From Proteromonas lacertae (lineage: Eukaryota > Sar > Bigyra > Opalinata > Proteromonadidae), in assembly GCA_002245135.1 (NCBI GenBank), contig NGBS01000871.1, forward strand, positions 310,001-374,000: a stretch of DNA of 64,000 nt, given 5' to 3'. The position numbers were made by a program, and so were the translations under genes. The notes below the pieces were generated by a model, which worked only from the letters and a program-made list of their open reading frames with translations, was not told where the DNA came from and did not search any database. Of the stretch, positions 22,598 through 33,091 are shown piece by piece (positions within the stretch are counted from its first letter, which is position 1; every line of letters begins with the position of its first letter).

Positions 22598-25500
22598 TAC
22601 ATATGGATTAGACATCTATGATCCTAAATCTAGTTTCAATAAATTTTATGATACTATAGGAGATGATGATGATATAAAGGAATTATCAAAGCCTGTTAAT
22701 CCAAATATAAATGCAACAAAAAACAATTTTATGACTGATGAGATGAAATACAAATTATATATGTCAGGTATCACAGACCAGTTTGGACGATATTATAGGA
22801 ACATAGGTAAGTATAAAAAGCCATACTCAGATTATTATGCTCAACCAGAGAATTTAACATATCAATGGCAAAATCCATTTTTATCTCAAATTGAAGGACA
22901 ACCATTACAACAATGGGGATCACAGTACAATGTAAATTCATATCAGTCCAATCCAAGATGGAATAATAATGCTGGTACAACACAAATAGATCACGAGTAT
23001 GAATTACAGCAAGAAAATGAAATAGTGAAAGCAAGGAATGAAGAATATCAGAGAAAGATAGCAACAATGGAAGAAAGAGAAAAACAATCATTAATTTCAA
23101 AAATTGATAAATATTTCTCAGGTAATACAACATACGATTGGTTGAAATTTGGTGTAAAGTTCTGCTTATGTACTATGACATTAGGTTCTATTTCACAAGT
23201 GTTTGATATACTATTTCCTGATAGTACTGCTGGTGCAATATTAAAGTATTTAGTAAATGCAGGAATAGGATATAGTGGTGTTATGCAATGGATATTTGGT
23301 TTATCTCCAGCATGGGTTAATGCAGCATCTTTTGTATCAATGTTAACTCCTTATTTTGTCAGTTTGGTATACAATCGTTGGAAACAAGTTCCTCCAATGG
23401 ATATGTCGCAATGGATTCATTCTAAGTTAGATAGTATAATGGGTTTCTTTACTACATCACTAAGTAATATATACAATTGGTTCAGAGGTATATTTGGTGC
23501 TACTCCTACAACAACAAATTCGACGAGTGCGCCGGCCACTTCAAATATTCAAGCATCGAATGTTACAACTGCCCCCAGTTATAATAATACAAGTAATAGT
23601 ACTACAACTGGCGCAGGTTATAATAATCAAAGTTCAAATGCTGCAAACTACGCCGGAATGATGGCAGGTGCTGCTGCCGCCACGGCAGCAGCAGCCCAAC
23701 CAACATTCCAAAATAACAATAACAATATAGAAATAGCACAACCAATACAACAACAACAAAGATGTAATGTAGATGCTATTATGGAAAAATTACAACCATT
23801 TTTGATTAATCAATATGATTATGAATCAGTTAAGCAAATGGTTATGAATAATACAAAGCAAGATTTAGAAAATGTATGTAAAAATGTAGGATTGCCATTA
23901 GATATTATATCAAAGTATTCCAGCTATGGTGGAACAATAGATCAATTAGTCATTATTTCAAATATCAATGTGGTCGTAGTGTTCCAGAAGCACTATCAGA
24001 TGTGTGTAATTTAATTAATGGTATGGGTAGTGAATATCATTTATGGCCAAAAGTAAATTATGGTTTATTTGGTATGTCTTTAGATGGATATCCAAAGACA
24101 GGTTCAGGAAGAAGAAAACATGTTCATTTCAAGCATAAGAAACATCACAGAAGAAATAAACTAAAATTAGAGAGTATCCCACGGAGGCATCTCTTGGCTA
24201 CTAAGAAATTAGGTGGTAATAGTGGTATTATACCATTAAGAGTGGGTCAAAGTGTTGGTCCTAATGAGCATGTCATTATTACTAATCCAAGACAACAAAT
24301 GTATGATGTTGCTAGTGCTGCTTATAATGGAACATCACAATTACAGCCAAGTCAAATACCAGAATATATTCAACCATATATACCAAAAGAAACTGTAGGA
24401 TATGATTATAATTGGAATTATGATAAATTATTTAGTCCAGGTTTGAATAGACAAGCTCGAAAAGAAGTTCAATATGCATTAACTAATAATTATGCTTCAA
24501 TGTTACCTAACAATTATCATATTAATTTTTATGATATGCTAGATCGTGAACATAAAACAGGACATTTAAGAGGAACATTCCCATTAGCAACATTAGATAC
24601 ATCTAATCCAAGAAGCTATCTTTTGAACTGGCCTGAATATGTTACAGAAGCAGATGTTCAGGCATATGATAATGGAATGAATAGAGTTACAGATCCTTTG
24701 TTACAAAAATTTCCTAAATTACAAAATTATAAATCATTGCAAGAGATTATAGAAAAGAATCCTCAATTAGCAGCCTATAAAAATTATAGACAAGATTGGT
24801 TGACCTCAACTTGGGATAAATTAACAGGTAATGATAAAGATGCAATAGAATATTATAACAAACTATTACTACAGCAGGAGTATTTGCAAAATGAATTAGT
24901 TGGTGGAGTAAGTAAGATCAATCAATATTCAGATCCATATAATTTTGATCCGAATCGAGCTGAAAAAGTAAAAGAATATATTGCATTGAATAATCAAAAG
25001 GCACAAAGATATATGGACGATAAAGAGATATTAGAAAGATCAAAATTTTATAGATGGGCATTAGATCCAAAAAATCAGGAACTGATGAATAGTGCTATAG
25101 ATATGGGTGAAGGACAGTGTACATTAATTAATGAAGATAAATATAGAGAACTGAATGAAATAGCATCACAGAATAGTAGAGATTTCATTAACTTTGATTA
25201 TAACAGAGAGAAGTTAGGTCACTCACTTCCTCAAGAGTGGGTGAATGCAGATAATAAACAAAAATATGAAATAGCTATTGGTTTAGTGAAAACTGCTTGT
25301 AGTTCATGGGCACAATTTGAAAATTCACAATTTCAAAAAGCACTTGATTCATTACGTGAATCTGATTTTATGGGTTTTGCTGGTAATTTGTTCCTGTGTG
25401 TAGAGAATGTATTTAGGATATTTCCACAAATATACTATACAATGAAGTCATATTTGGTAGGTGGAGTTACTCCTCAAATGTTTGAAGTAGATCATGCAAT

Positions 25501-26830
25501 GAAATATGTTCGTGCAATAGTAATGACATGTTTGGCTTATTGGTTATGGAAAAAATCCAAGCTACCAACATCAGAGTTCTTGTATGTAATGTGGTACTTC
25601 ATTTTCGACTACTATGAAATAATTCTTATGCTGTCAGGTGGTAGATTGCCTATCACTGACTTGTATTATGGTAATTCAGAAAAAGTTAAGTCAATGTTAC
25701 CTGAAGCAATTCAAAAATCATGGTTACCTGTAGACTTGTTGTATAACTTTGGTGTTTCATTTATGTTCAATACTCATCCATATGTTCGATACTTATTTCA
25801 ATTAGTTCCATTCTTCTACAAATTTTCTAATATTGGAAATATAGATGCAAAAAATGTAGGTGATACATTAAAAACAGCAGCAACTGTAGCTGCAGCTGCA
25901 AATGGAGGTGATGCAACAACTGCTGCAGCAGCAGTTAAAGGTATCAGTGAATTATCAAAAGCTATGCCATCAATGGCAAAAACTGCTGTTGCAGCTGATC
26001 CAACAGGTACATTACAAACTGTTGCAGGTATAGGAACAGTATTCAGTGCATTGACTGCTTGTTTTGGTTTGTTAGATGCAGGTGGTTTATTAAACTGGTT
26101 AAAACCAACACCATATCAACACAAGAATGCAATCAAAATGGATAACTACGTGAAACGTTCACAACAAACAATTCCAAGTTCACTCACTAATTTTGGTAGA
26201 GCAGTGAGTAATTTAGATCAAGCAAAACAACTCAGTGAAGCTATGAGTTACTTTGGAATAGGTAATGGAAATAATAAAAAAGTAAAGAAATTAATTTCAC
26301 GTAGGAAAGTTTTGTATAACAGTATCACTTCAGATGCCTTATCGAACTTTGATATAGAGTTAATTGTGAAAAATGAGTTCAATAATTTCCACGGAAAGTT
26401 CATGGGAGTGTTCTGCTGGGACGAGCTTGTACTTCCTATACCCAAAAAGAAGAATCAATGGGGAATCATAATCAATACACTCACCACACAAGCTAGCCCT
26501 GATTCTATAGGTCATTGGGTGGCCTTAGTAGTTGACAATATCAAGAAGCAATTCCTGTACTATGATTCATTTGGTAAAGATCCTCAACACTTGGAAGAAT
26601 TTAAAAAAAATTTGAAAAAATTAAAGAAGTATCATAATGAAAAGTATGAACTTAAAATCAATGGAGTACAGAATCAAAATTCAAATACTGCCAACTGTGG
26701 TTTTTTTGCTATTAATTTTTTGAAAAATATTTTAAGAGATCAATGTAGTTTCAAAAAGGCTACTGACTATAATACAATAGTGGGTGAAGCAAAAATTAGG
26801 TTAATGAAAAAACAATTTGGATTAATATAA
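22598..26830 (+). CDS. Long Polinton protein with C-terminal adenain-like protease
   Basis: Two overlapping frames form what looks like one protein of about 1,400 residues: frame one is open from 22,598 (ATG at 22,731) to 24,014, and frame two continues before 24,002 to 26,830. The switch lies near 23,950-23,990. Features: Gln/Asn-rich N-terminus; coiled coil (ENEIVKARNEEYQRKIATME); hydrophobic segments (FGVKFCLCTMTLGSISQVF and others); Ser/Thr/Asn linker; a His/Arg/Lys patch (HVHFKHKKHHRRNK); an Ala-rich stretch; and a final cysteine protease domain. Protease residues: His in GHWVAL (26,513), Asp in YYDSFG, Gln in GVQNQN and nucleophile Cys in NCGFFAINF, matching clan CE (adenovirus/ULP1). 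In Polintons the protease is usually a separate gene that matures capsid proteins, so fusion to a long, partly hydrophobic protein is unusual. The true start is probably lost at the hAT junction. Confidence 0.7.
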
Positions 26831-26874
26831 TATATAATATATATAATTATTACTTAATTATTTTTTTAATTATT

Positions 26875-27282
26875 TTATGTGTGGTGAAATATTGTATGAG
26901 TTTCAATATATTCTATCATCTCTAAATCCATATGAGTACATTTGAAGAATATTGGCATCTTACCATTAAAACATCTTTGTGGCATTCTAATGATTACTTT
27001 TTTCATTGTTGGTGTGTATGTAACTTTCGGCCAATCTCTATTTCCTAAGTCACAAGGACCTACAAACACTAATATCAAACGTTGACTCATGATCATGTTA
27101 ATCATTTTGTGTGTTAACTCAAAATACCATTGATATATAGGTTTTCGATGATAAAAAAATATAAGGAATTGTAGGCTATACAAATCCAAGTAGATGTCTG
27201 GACCACTTAAATGATATTTCTTTGTTACCTTGGATTCAAGTTCTGGTAATTTATATTCAATCTGTGGTGGTAGTGTAAGCAT
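26875..27282 (-). CDS. Polinton hypothetical protein, 135 residues
   Basis: A single open frame from MLTLPPQIEYKL to EYIETHTIFHHT, convergent with the protease gene. It is basic and aromatic, with one hydrophobic strand (LYSLQFLIFFYH) and the segment RLILVFVGPCDLGN. No signal peptide or known motif. Position inside the element suggests a structural or accessory role, but I do not recognise it. Confidence 0.5.
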   Translation of the reverse strand: MLTLPPQIEYKLPELESKVTKKYHLSGPDIYLDLYSLQFLIFFYHRKPIYQWYFELTHKMINMIMSQRLILVFVGPCDLGNRDWPKVTYTPTMKKVIIRMPQRCFNGKMPIFFKCTHMDLEMIEYIETHTIFHHT

Positions 27283-27354
27283 ATATAAAAAATAGAATAT
27301 GCTATATGTATATGTATAATAAAATATTTTTAAAAAAAAGAAATTAAAAAATAA

Positions 27355-27441
27355 TGGGATTACTAATAGTCTGTGCTAGGAATCGAACCACTAATGCCAG
27401 CTGCATGACTCTTTTTTCCTTGCACAGTCTATCAGATCCCA
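27355..27441 (-). ncRNA. Structured element A with B box and T-run (candidate Pol III RNA)
   Basis: On the minus strand the ends pair (TGGGAT with ATCCCA), followed inward by ATAG/CTAT, CTGTGC/GCACAG and AGG/CCT with small bulges. The loop contains GGTTCGATTCC, an exact match to the tRNA B-box consensus (27,389-27,379), and an ATGC/GCAT mini-hairpin. Six T's follow at 27,351-27,346, as in polymerase III terminators. It does not fold as a normal tRNA: the distance between acceptor-like strands is wrong and the T stem mispairs. Confidence 0.4.
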
Positions 27442-27455
27442 ATTAAATAAAAAAA

Positions 27456-27643
27456 GGGCATTTAGATATACCGTGCCAGGATGATTCAAGCCGAATTTCA
27501 ATGGCGCAATATTAAACAACACACATCCAAGTAGAAATTATTATTAAAGTTCCATAAATTCCTTGTGAAATTAATTTAATAAATAAATAAATAATTATAA
27601 ATTAGAAACGCAGCCCTCATCGTAGCTAGTCTATCCAATGCCC
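27456..27643 (-). ncRNA. Structured element B with paired ends and T-run
   Basis: Lies 14 bases upstream of element A on the same (minus) strand. The 5' GGGCATT (27,643-27,637) pairs with AATGCCC (27,462-27,456); GATA/TATC pairs just inside. A seven-T run follows (27,455-27,449). Near the 3' part is GGCTTGAATCATCC, a weak B-box relative at a position like that in element A. The middle is AT-rich. About 188 nt, no open frame. Likely a sibling of element A. Confidence 0.35.
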
Positions 27644-27693
27644 AATAATAAAAAACAACATATACAATATATAGCATAATAAAAATTTATTCG

Positions 27694-28994
27694 TTACAAT
27701 ATTGATTTGTCTCCCTTCTTTCTCTTGGGTCTCTCCAGTATTTTTCTAAACCATGTGGTTGGTGCATCATCTTTTCTCACTAATTGCAACTCATAGTGCT
27801 TAAATCGAATTAATGAAAAACCTTGAATGTCATTCCCATTGATATCACCTAAATTGTATGAATATCGATTTTTCTTGATTATCTTATATACATTGTCTGA
27901 CCAGTATATGTTCTTATCCATTTTATGTCTTCTCTCTTTGAATCTCACCAAATCACCTACTTCGAAATTTTGACCAGTATGGTCCAATTTTTCATAATTC
28001 TTTAAGTTGTAGTTAATTGATTTTGTAATATTTGTTTTTGTAATTCTGGACTATGGAATACCTCATTTGGGGTATATCCTTTAATTCCTGGTAATGGCTT
28101 GTTATTATAGTCATCTATCACTTCCTGTATTATACTATCGAGTTTTAATTTATAATTCATATCTGGTATAATATGCTTATCATTGTGATCAATATCTGCC
28201 ATATATGTAGGTGCATCATATCCCAGATCCACCAAGTGTTTGTACAACAGTCTTTTTATCACACTCACTGATCTATCCAATAATGACTCTATTTTATGCT
28301 CTGAACTATCTTTTTGAAAATATGATATTCCTTCAGCATCACATAACTTCTTGATATTTGAAAAACTAGCATCAGCATCTGATAGGATACTTACCACATT
28401 TTTATGTGTTTTGTTTCCATAGGCATCTGTTTCATAATACCACTTCTGAAATGCATCCAATGTAATATCACCATATTTATTAGGCATAAATATTGCCCAT
28501 ACTTTTCTTGAATTCATTTCGATAAAATACAAATGTTCCATATCAGGTAAGAAAAACACAATATCCATTTGGAAGTACCCTGGCTTTTTGATAGTTGCGA
28601 ATGGATTATTTTTTTTATATTTGAAATCAACAATTTGTTTTCCAGGTTGTCTCCTTAAGTATTCACGTACTACATCTGGTGGTGGAGCTATATCATTCAT
28701 ACTAGACAAATGTTGTGTCATTTTGACAAATTCATTTTCATTAAGGTAATAATATTTTTTATATAGTTCATCTAAGCGTGATCGATATTGGGCAATTTGG
28801 TTTGACATTTGGTCTTCATACGAAGCCTCTCTTGTTGGATGTGTAATATTCGGTGCTCCATGGTTAATATATGTTGCAAGTGATAAGTTACCATTTGTAG
28901 GTAACGGTTTGACAGGATATGGGTTTTGGTTGCTATATGAGCTGTATAAATGTGGATCGTAACTAATAGTGTTAAACATATGGTCCAAAAACAA
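27694..28994 (-). CDS. Polinton-type (retroviral-like) integrase, frame broken near C-terminus
   Basis: DDE integrase that would insert the element into host DNA. The main frame (28,994-28,002) carries the core: first Asp in FQMDIVFFL, second Asp in SILSDADASF, candidate Glu in HKIESLLDRS, and the closing DDYNNKP...GYTPNEVFHS typical of the family. A second frame (from about 28,015 to 27,694) encodes an SH3/chromo-like C-terminal module: FEVGDLVRFKE, then YKIIKKNRYSYNLGDING, then YELQLV. The two frames meet around 28,000-28,030, and one base would restore continuity. An N-terminal zinc finger is not obvious. Confidence 0.8.
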
Positions 28995-29005
28995 AAAACA
29001 AAAGT

Positions 29006-29158
29006 AATAATGAAATTCATTTCATTATGATTATTATCTAAATTAATAGAGTTATATGTCTTTATAACAACATTTAAATATATATATATATATCCGTTTC
29101 ATATATACATATAACATTTGTTCATTGTTCAACGTTATTTCCCTTTCATTCACTTATT
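29006..29158. promoter_or_regulatory. Divergent intergenic region inside the Polinton
   Basis: About 150 bp separate the integrase gene (minus) from the 29,159 gene (plus). It contains a TATATATATATATA stretch (about 29,078-29,092) that could serve as core promoter for one or both directions. No other motif recognised. Confidence 0.35.
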
Positions 29159-29942
29159 ATGAGCAACTGGAAGATACTATACAAAAACAGCTTCATTAAT
29201 GATCCAAATCCGAGCATATATAAAATTTTATGTGAGAATTTTAAGACGATTGTAGAACATGAGAAAGATTTGCAACGATATAGGTATAATATATTATTAT
29301 ATGTCTATAGCTGGAATGGTAACTTCAGTATAAGGCGTTTCACTACATGGTACAAAAGATTCACAGAAATTGAAAAGATTGATGATCGACATGAAAGGTT
29401 AAAAATGTCCAGAGTGTTGATGTCTGTCCTGCTATGTAATATCATGTATAAAGAGGATTTGGACAAAAGCATCGTATATCCATTTAATATATATTTCAAT
29501 TTTGAATCAATAGTATGATCGTATGCTTGACCATGCAATGGAGGATATGATAGAACTGACTTGTATGTATATCATACATTTCGGTGACAACGATTTAGCA
29601 AAATGCGAAAAAGAAGAAAACAAGAATTCGAAAGGAGATATAGTTTACAGAAGTACTGCTGAAAGTATGGTAAGTAGTAAAGTCTCTGTAGCATCGTTGT
29701 TTGATAATCTGGATGATGATGATGACAACAACAACAAGTTGTTAAAGGTGGTATCCACAAAAAGAAAGCGCAGTACATCTAAAACTCCAAGATTCAAAAG
29801 AAAGAAATTATATCAAAAAAACATTTCAACCAAAAATCAAAAACAAGAAGATAGTACTACAGAGGAAGATGATGATGATAACTTCTCACAATTTATAGTA
29901 GATGATGATAATGAGGAGCCAGAGTACCAAAATGATTATTAA
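29159..29942 (+). CDS. Polinton hypothetical protein, basic-acidic tail, one frame break
   Basis: Two frames abut: 29,159-29,518 (119 residues, MSNWKILYKNSFIND...) and 29,523-29,942 (139 residues, MLDHAMEDMIEL...). Reading the second frame upstream gives YDRMLDHAM directly after the first frame's FNFESI, so they were probably one protein of about 260 residues. The N-terminal half is helical; the C-terminal half has a run of Asp/Asn, a lysine/arginine-rich nuclear-signal-like stretch (KRKRSTSK...FKRKK) and an acidic end (EEDDDDN). Function unknown. Confidence 0.5.
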
Positions 29943-30117
29943 TCTCTGGTCCTAATTGGTTCAAATGATTGATTGTGTTTGTGTGGGAGTGTTGTATTCA
30001 TAATTTACATAATTAATTAGCATTATAACAAGTCTTATAAGAAATTTCAATAATAGAAAAATAGATGCGTTTCAAAAATGATTTGGTTTGAATTCCATTT
30101 TTTTGTTTTTTATTACA

Positions 30118-30167
30118 TAGGATGGTCACTATATGGTGTCATATCACACCATGTGTTGACCATCCTA
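30118..30167. repeat. 50-bp near-perfect hairpin
   Basis: TAGGATGGTCA (30,118-30,128) pairs with TGACCATCCTA (30,157-30,167), and ATGGTGT with ACACCAT further in. It lies just beyond the last Polinton gene and could be a 3' processing structure or a trace of a terminal repeat. Confidence 0.75.
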
Positions 30168-30320
30168 TTGAGATTGTTTTTTGAATTTTTTTAAGAAATT
30201 ATATTTCGATTATGATCAGAAAGTCAAACTAAGGGCATATATGAGCCCAGCATAAATAGAGAAATCGATTGATGTATTTATTATTGTCTAATTATGTTTC
30301 TAATGGTCAAAAAACAATAT

Positions 30321-30401
30321 GGGGAAATAGCACACATTGAAATGGCTATTTTTTTGGATCAAAAACACATATAGGGAAATGGCACACTGTGCTATTTCCC
30401 C
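30321..30401. mobile_element. 81-bp MITE-like sequence with 14-bp perfect inverted ends
   Basis: GGGGAAATAGCACA at 30,321-30,334 is mirrored as TGTGCTATTTCCCC at 30,388-30,401. A related word, AGGGAAATGGCACA, lies inside. No coding frame and no clear target duplication. Confidence 0.6.
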
Positions 30402-30850
30402 CTTTCTTTCATTATTATTGTGTTATTATAGATGAAAGCGATATTGCAGAATATCTAGTAAATGTTATACAAAGAACATTATCTAAATATGGAATTCCAT
30501 TAGACAAAGTTTATAGTATAGTATCAGATAATAGTCCTACGATGAGAAAGCTGTCACAACTAGTAGAAACAAAAACGAAGCACATTTAGCACATATTTTT
30601 AATATTGTAAGTAAAAGAATACTTGAGATAGAAAAATATAAAAGATGTTATGGTTCATGTGAATTAAGAAATGATTTTGGTATTTCATTTTCTACAAATA
30701 CAAAACAGTCTTGGTGAAGAAAAAAGTAATATAATTATAAAATATATATTAGATAATTTTAGTGGGATTAGCATTATTAATTTAGCAGATGAATTATTTT
30801 ATTTTAAGAAACATAAGGTTTATAACAATTAAGAGAGTGAATCAAGTGAA
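30402..30850 (+). pseudogene. hAT transposase fragment
   Basis: Translation gives DESDIAEYLVNVIQRTL, then YSIVSDNSPTMRKL, resembling the RNase-H-like core of hAT transposases. A shifted frame follows with EAHLAHIFNIVSKRILEIEK, in the place of the conserved C-x2-H-x2-N-L segment. Multiple stops; too short and decayed to function. Distinct from the element at 19.9-22.6 kb. Confidence 0.5.
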
Positions 30851-31256
30851 GGAGAAAAGTCTGAAGTTGAAATAGTCATTACTCATAAATTATTATTATA
30901 TAATAATCGAATTATTATTTCTTATGATGTTTATTATTTATTTCAAAACTTCTGACTTATTTACTTTTCTAAAATATAAAAAATAAATTAATGAAATTCA
31001 TATTTACTCTTTTAGTTAGGAAAAACACGTCACTTTCGTGATTTGTGCTGTTCCTGTGCTGTTCTTGTGCCGTTCCGTCCCTGTGCCTGCCGAACCCAGG
31101 TCATTTCAAATATTATCGTAAATTTAGTGAATCAAATAAAAAATATTTGTTGTTGTATTTCGAGCTAAATAATATTTATGTATTTGTTTCTCATTTACAT
31201 TCATCAAATTAATTTTAAAAACAAACAATATAATATAAAAACAAAGAAATAAAGAA
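30851..31256. other. Intergenic stretch with GC-rich island
   Basis: AT-rich except 31,025-31,105, where CTGTTCCTGTGCTG-type words repeat. This resembles the islands at 9376-9440 and 19,917-19,998. It lies immediately left of the second LRR copy and may mark an old transposon end. Confidence 0.45.
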
Positions 31257-32099
31257 AGAAATTATTAATATAATAAAAAATAAACTTAGATTGTAGATTT
31301 TGAGCATTCTCTTTGGCGATAATCACTACCATCTATATAACCATCTTGAAAACCATTTAGAGCATCTTCTTCATCATATCCATTATAATAATCTTCAAAT
31401 TTTAGATTATTAAACCCACACTTAAATCCATATTCATATGATAAAACATAATTTTTACTGTATATTACTTTTTCTATTTTATCTTCGATTATTATCTCTT
31501 TTATACTTATTTCTTTTTCTTTCATATCTTTCATTTTCTTCTTTATTTCTTCATTTTCGTTTTCAGTCACTCTTATTTCTAGTTATATTATATATTGAGA
31601 AGATATATATATACTATCAATTTTTAATATCTTAAAACTATCTAACTTTAACATACCATCCATTAATTCTATTATATTTTTACTTTTTAAATATTCTCCA
31701 CATATGTCTAAACATTCTAAACATTCATATTTTTCCATATTCTTAATGAATGTTCTTATATCACTTATCTTATTACCACTTATATATAACTCTTTTAATC
31801 TCTTAACATTACATAAACTATTACATAACTCTTCAAATCCTTTGTTACATATATCACAATTGTTTAAACTAACTATCTCTAATTTGGATAATTTCTTTAT
31901 ATTTTTACACAACTCATTTATATCAACTTCACCAACTCCATTATTATCAAATCGAAATTCTATCAATTCACTAAATTTAGACAAATTACTTATTATCTCA
32001 TGATTACTTATCACAAATCGACCATTGTCTACCAAACTCAATCTTTTCAAATTTTCATTATTTCGATATATTAATTTCTCTATTCCATTACTCACCATA
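31257..32099 (-). repeat. Identical tract shared by the two LRR genes (copy 2)
   Basis: Counterpart of 12,295-13,137, same orientation, 18,962 bp apart. The right boundary falls inside the LRR-coding exon just after CTCACCATAT. Confidence 0.9.
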
Positions 32100-33091
32100 T
32101 TCTTTTTATCATTTATACTGGTAGATATATATTTAATGTGAAACGTTTCTAACGTAACTGGAAGTTTATTTATTAAATCAATCATGATACTATCATTTAT
32201 ATAATCATAAAATAATTTCAATTTCTTCAAATTTTGAAATTTACTAATCACATCTGCAAATTTCACATTTATAATTTCCATATTACATAGCTCTATATTT
32301 TCTAGATTATCCTTTTTTGGTAATAAACGAAGTATATCTATAACATCATCACATGAAAAGTCTCTTAAACTAATTGTCTTCAACTTCTTTAAATCACTAA
32401 TTTTATCTTCCAATTCATTATAAATATTTGTACTTTCATCAAATGTATAAACATTATGTATTTCAAGAGTTGATATTTTAGATAAATTTACATCTTTTAA
32501 TAATGATTTTATTTTACCACTTTTATAGAAGATATTGGTTAAGGTTAAATGTTCCAGCTGTGGAGCATTTTTCATTATTTTATTTAAAAATTCGATTGTA
32601 TCATTAACATCATTTACATGTGGTACTACTATTCACAAATATATTATTATTATTATTATTATTATCATACATTTCACATTTACCTTTTTTAACTTCTCAT
32701 GACACTTCTCTTCGTATTCACTAAAACAATCATCATTACTATCATCGCAGAAATCACAGTTAAAACTTATCTCACTCAAATCATACAAATTCTTGGAATA
32801 TTTAAATATATTTCGTATGTCATTAGGCACTAATATTATATCATCATTTAACCATTCGCTAGCATCACTGTATTCTAGAAAATGCATTATATTAACTCTT
32901 ATACTAAGATTCATATCATCTTCTATTTCACTATCACTAGATTTATTATTATCAACGAGTTTTATCTCAGCTAGATTAATAATTACACAGTTTACTATAC
33001 CATCACTCTCCGATTCAATTTCACACTCTCTATTGGTATCATTTTTATTGCATCTAAGTGGTATATACTTTTCTACTTCTTTTGTGGACAT
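31286..33091 (-). CDS. Leucine-rich-repeat protein, copy 2 (intact)
   Basis: 575 residues from exons 33091-32671, 32628-31615 and 31578-31286. Introns are 42 nt (containing an ATT repeat) and 36 nt, both GTAT...AG. N-terminus acidic (MSTKEVEKYI, DSEIEDDMN), then irregular LRRs of RNase-inhibitor flavour, then a Lys/Glu-rich C-terminus with GFKCGFNNLKFEDYYNGYDEE in two pieces of a Gly/Asp/Tyr-rich motif. No signal peptide or membrane span, so probably cytosolic. The second exon has the same length (1,014 bp) as in copy 1 although its first half differs strongly. Role unknown; the recombination pattern fits a recognition surface that varies. Confidence 0.75.

Larger units (their letters stand above)
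22598..30170. mobile_element. Partial Polinton/Maverick-like element
   Basis: Two hallmark genes sit within 7.5 kb: an adenain-like cysteine protease (C-terminus of the gene ending 26,830) and a retroviral-type integrase (27,694-28,994, opposite strand). Small unknown genes and two structured RNA-like elements lie around them. Protein-primed polymerase B, packaging ATPase and recognisable capsid genes are not in the window. The left part is probably lost or displaced by the hAT element, and no long terminal inverted repeats were found. The right edge is set arbitrarily at a 50-bp hairpin. Each multi-piece gene shows one frame break. Confidence 0.65.

Noticed and set aside
27355-27441. An ordinary tRNA gene on the minus strand
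   Set aside because: The B box is perfect but the T stem does not pair, the acceptor-like strands are too close for a D arm plus anticodon arm, and the outer stem lies outside the usual tRNA geometry. Kept only as a structured RNA candidate.
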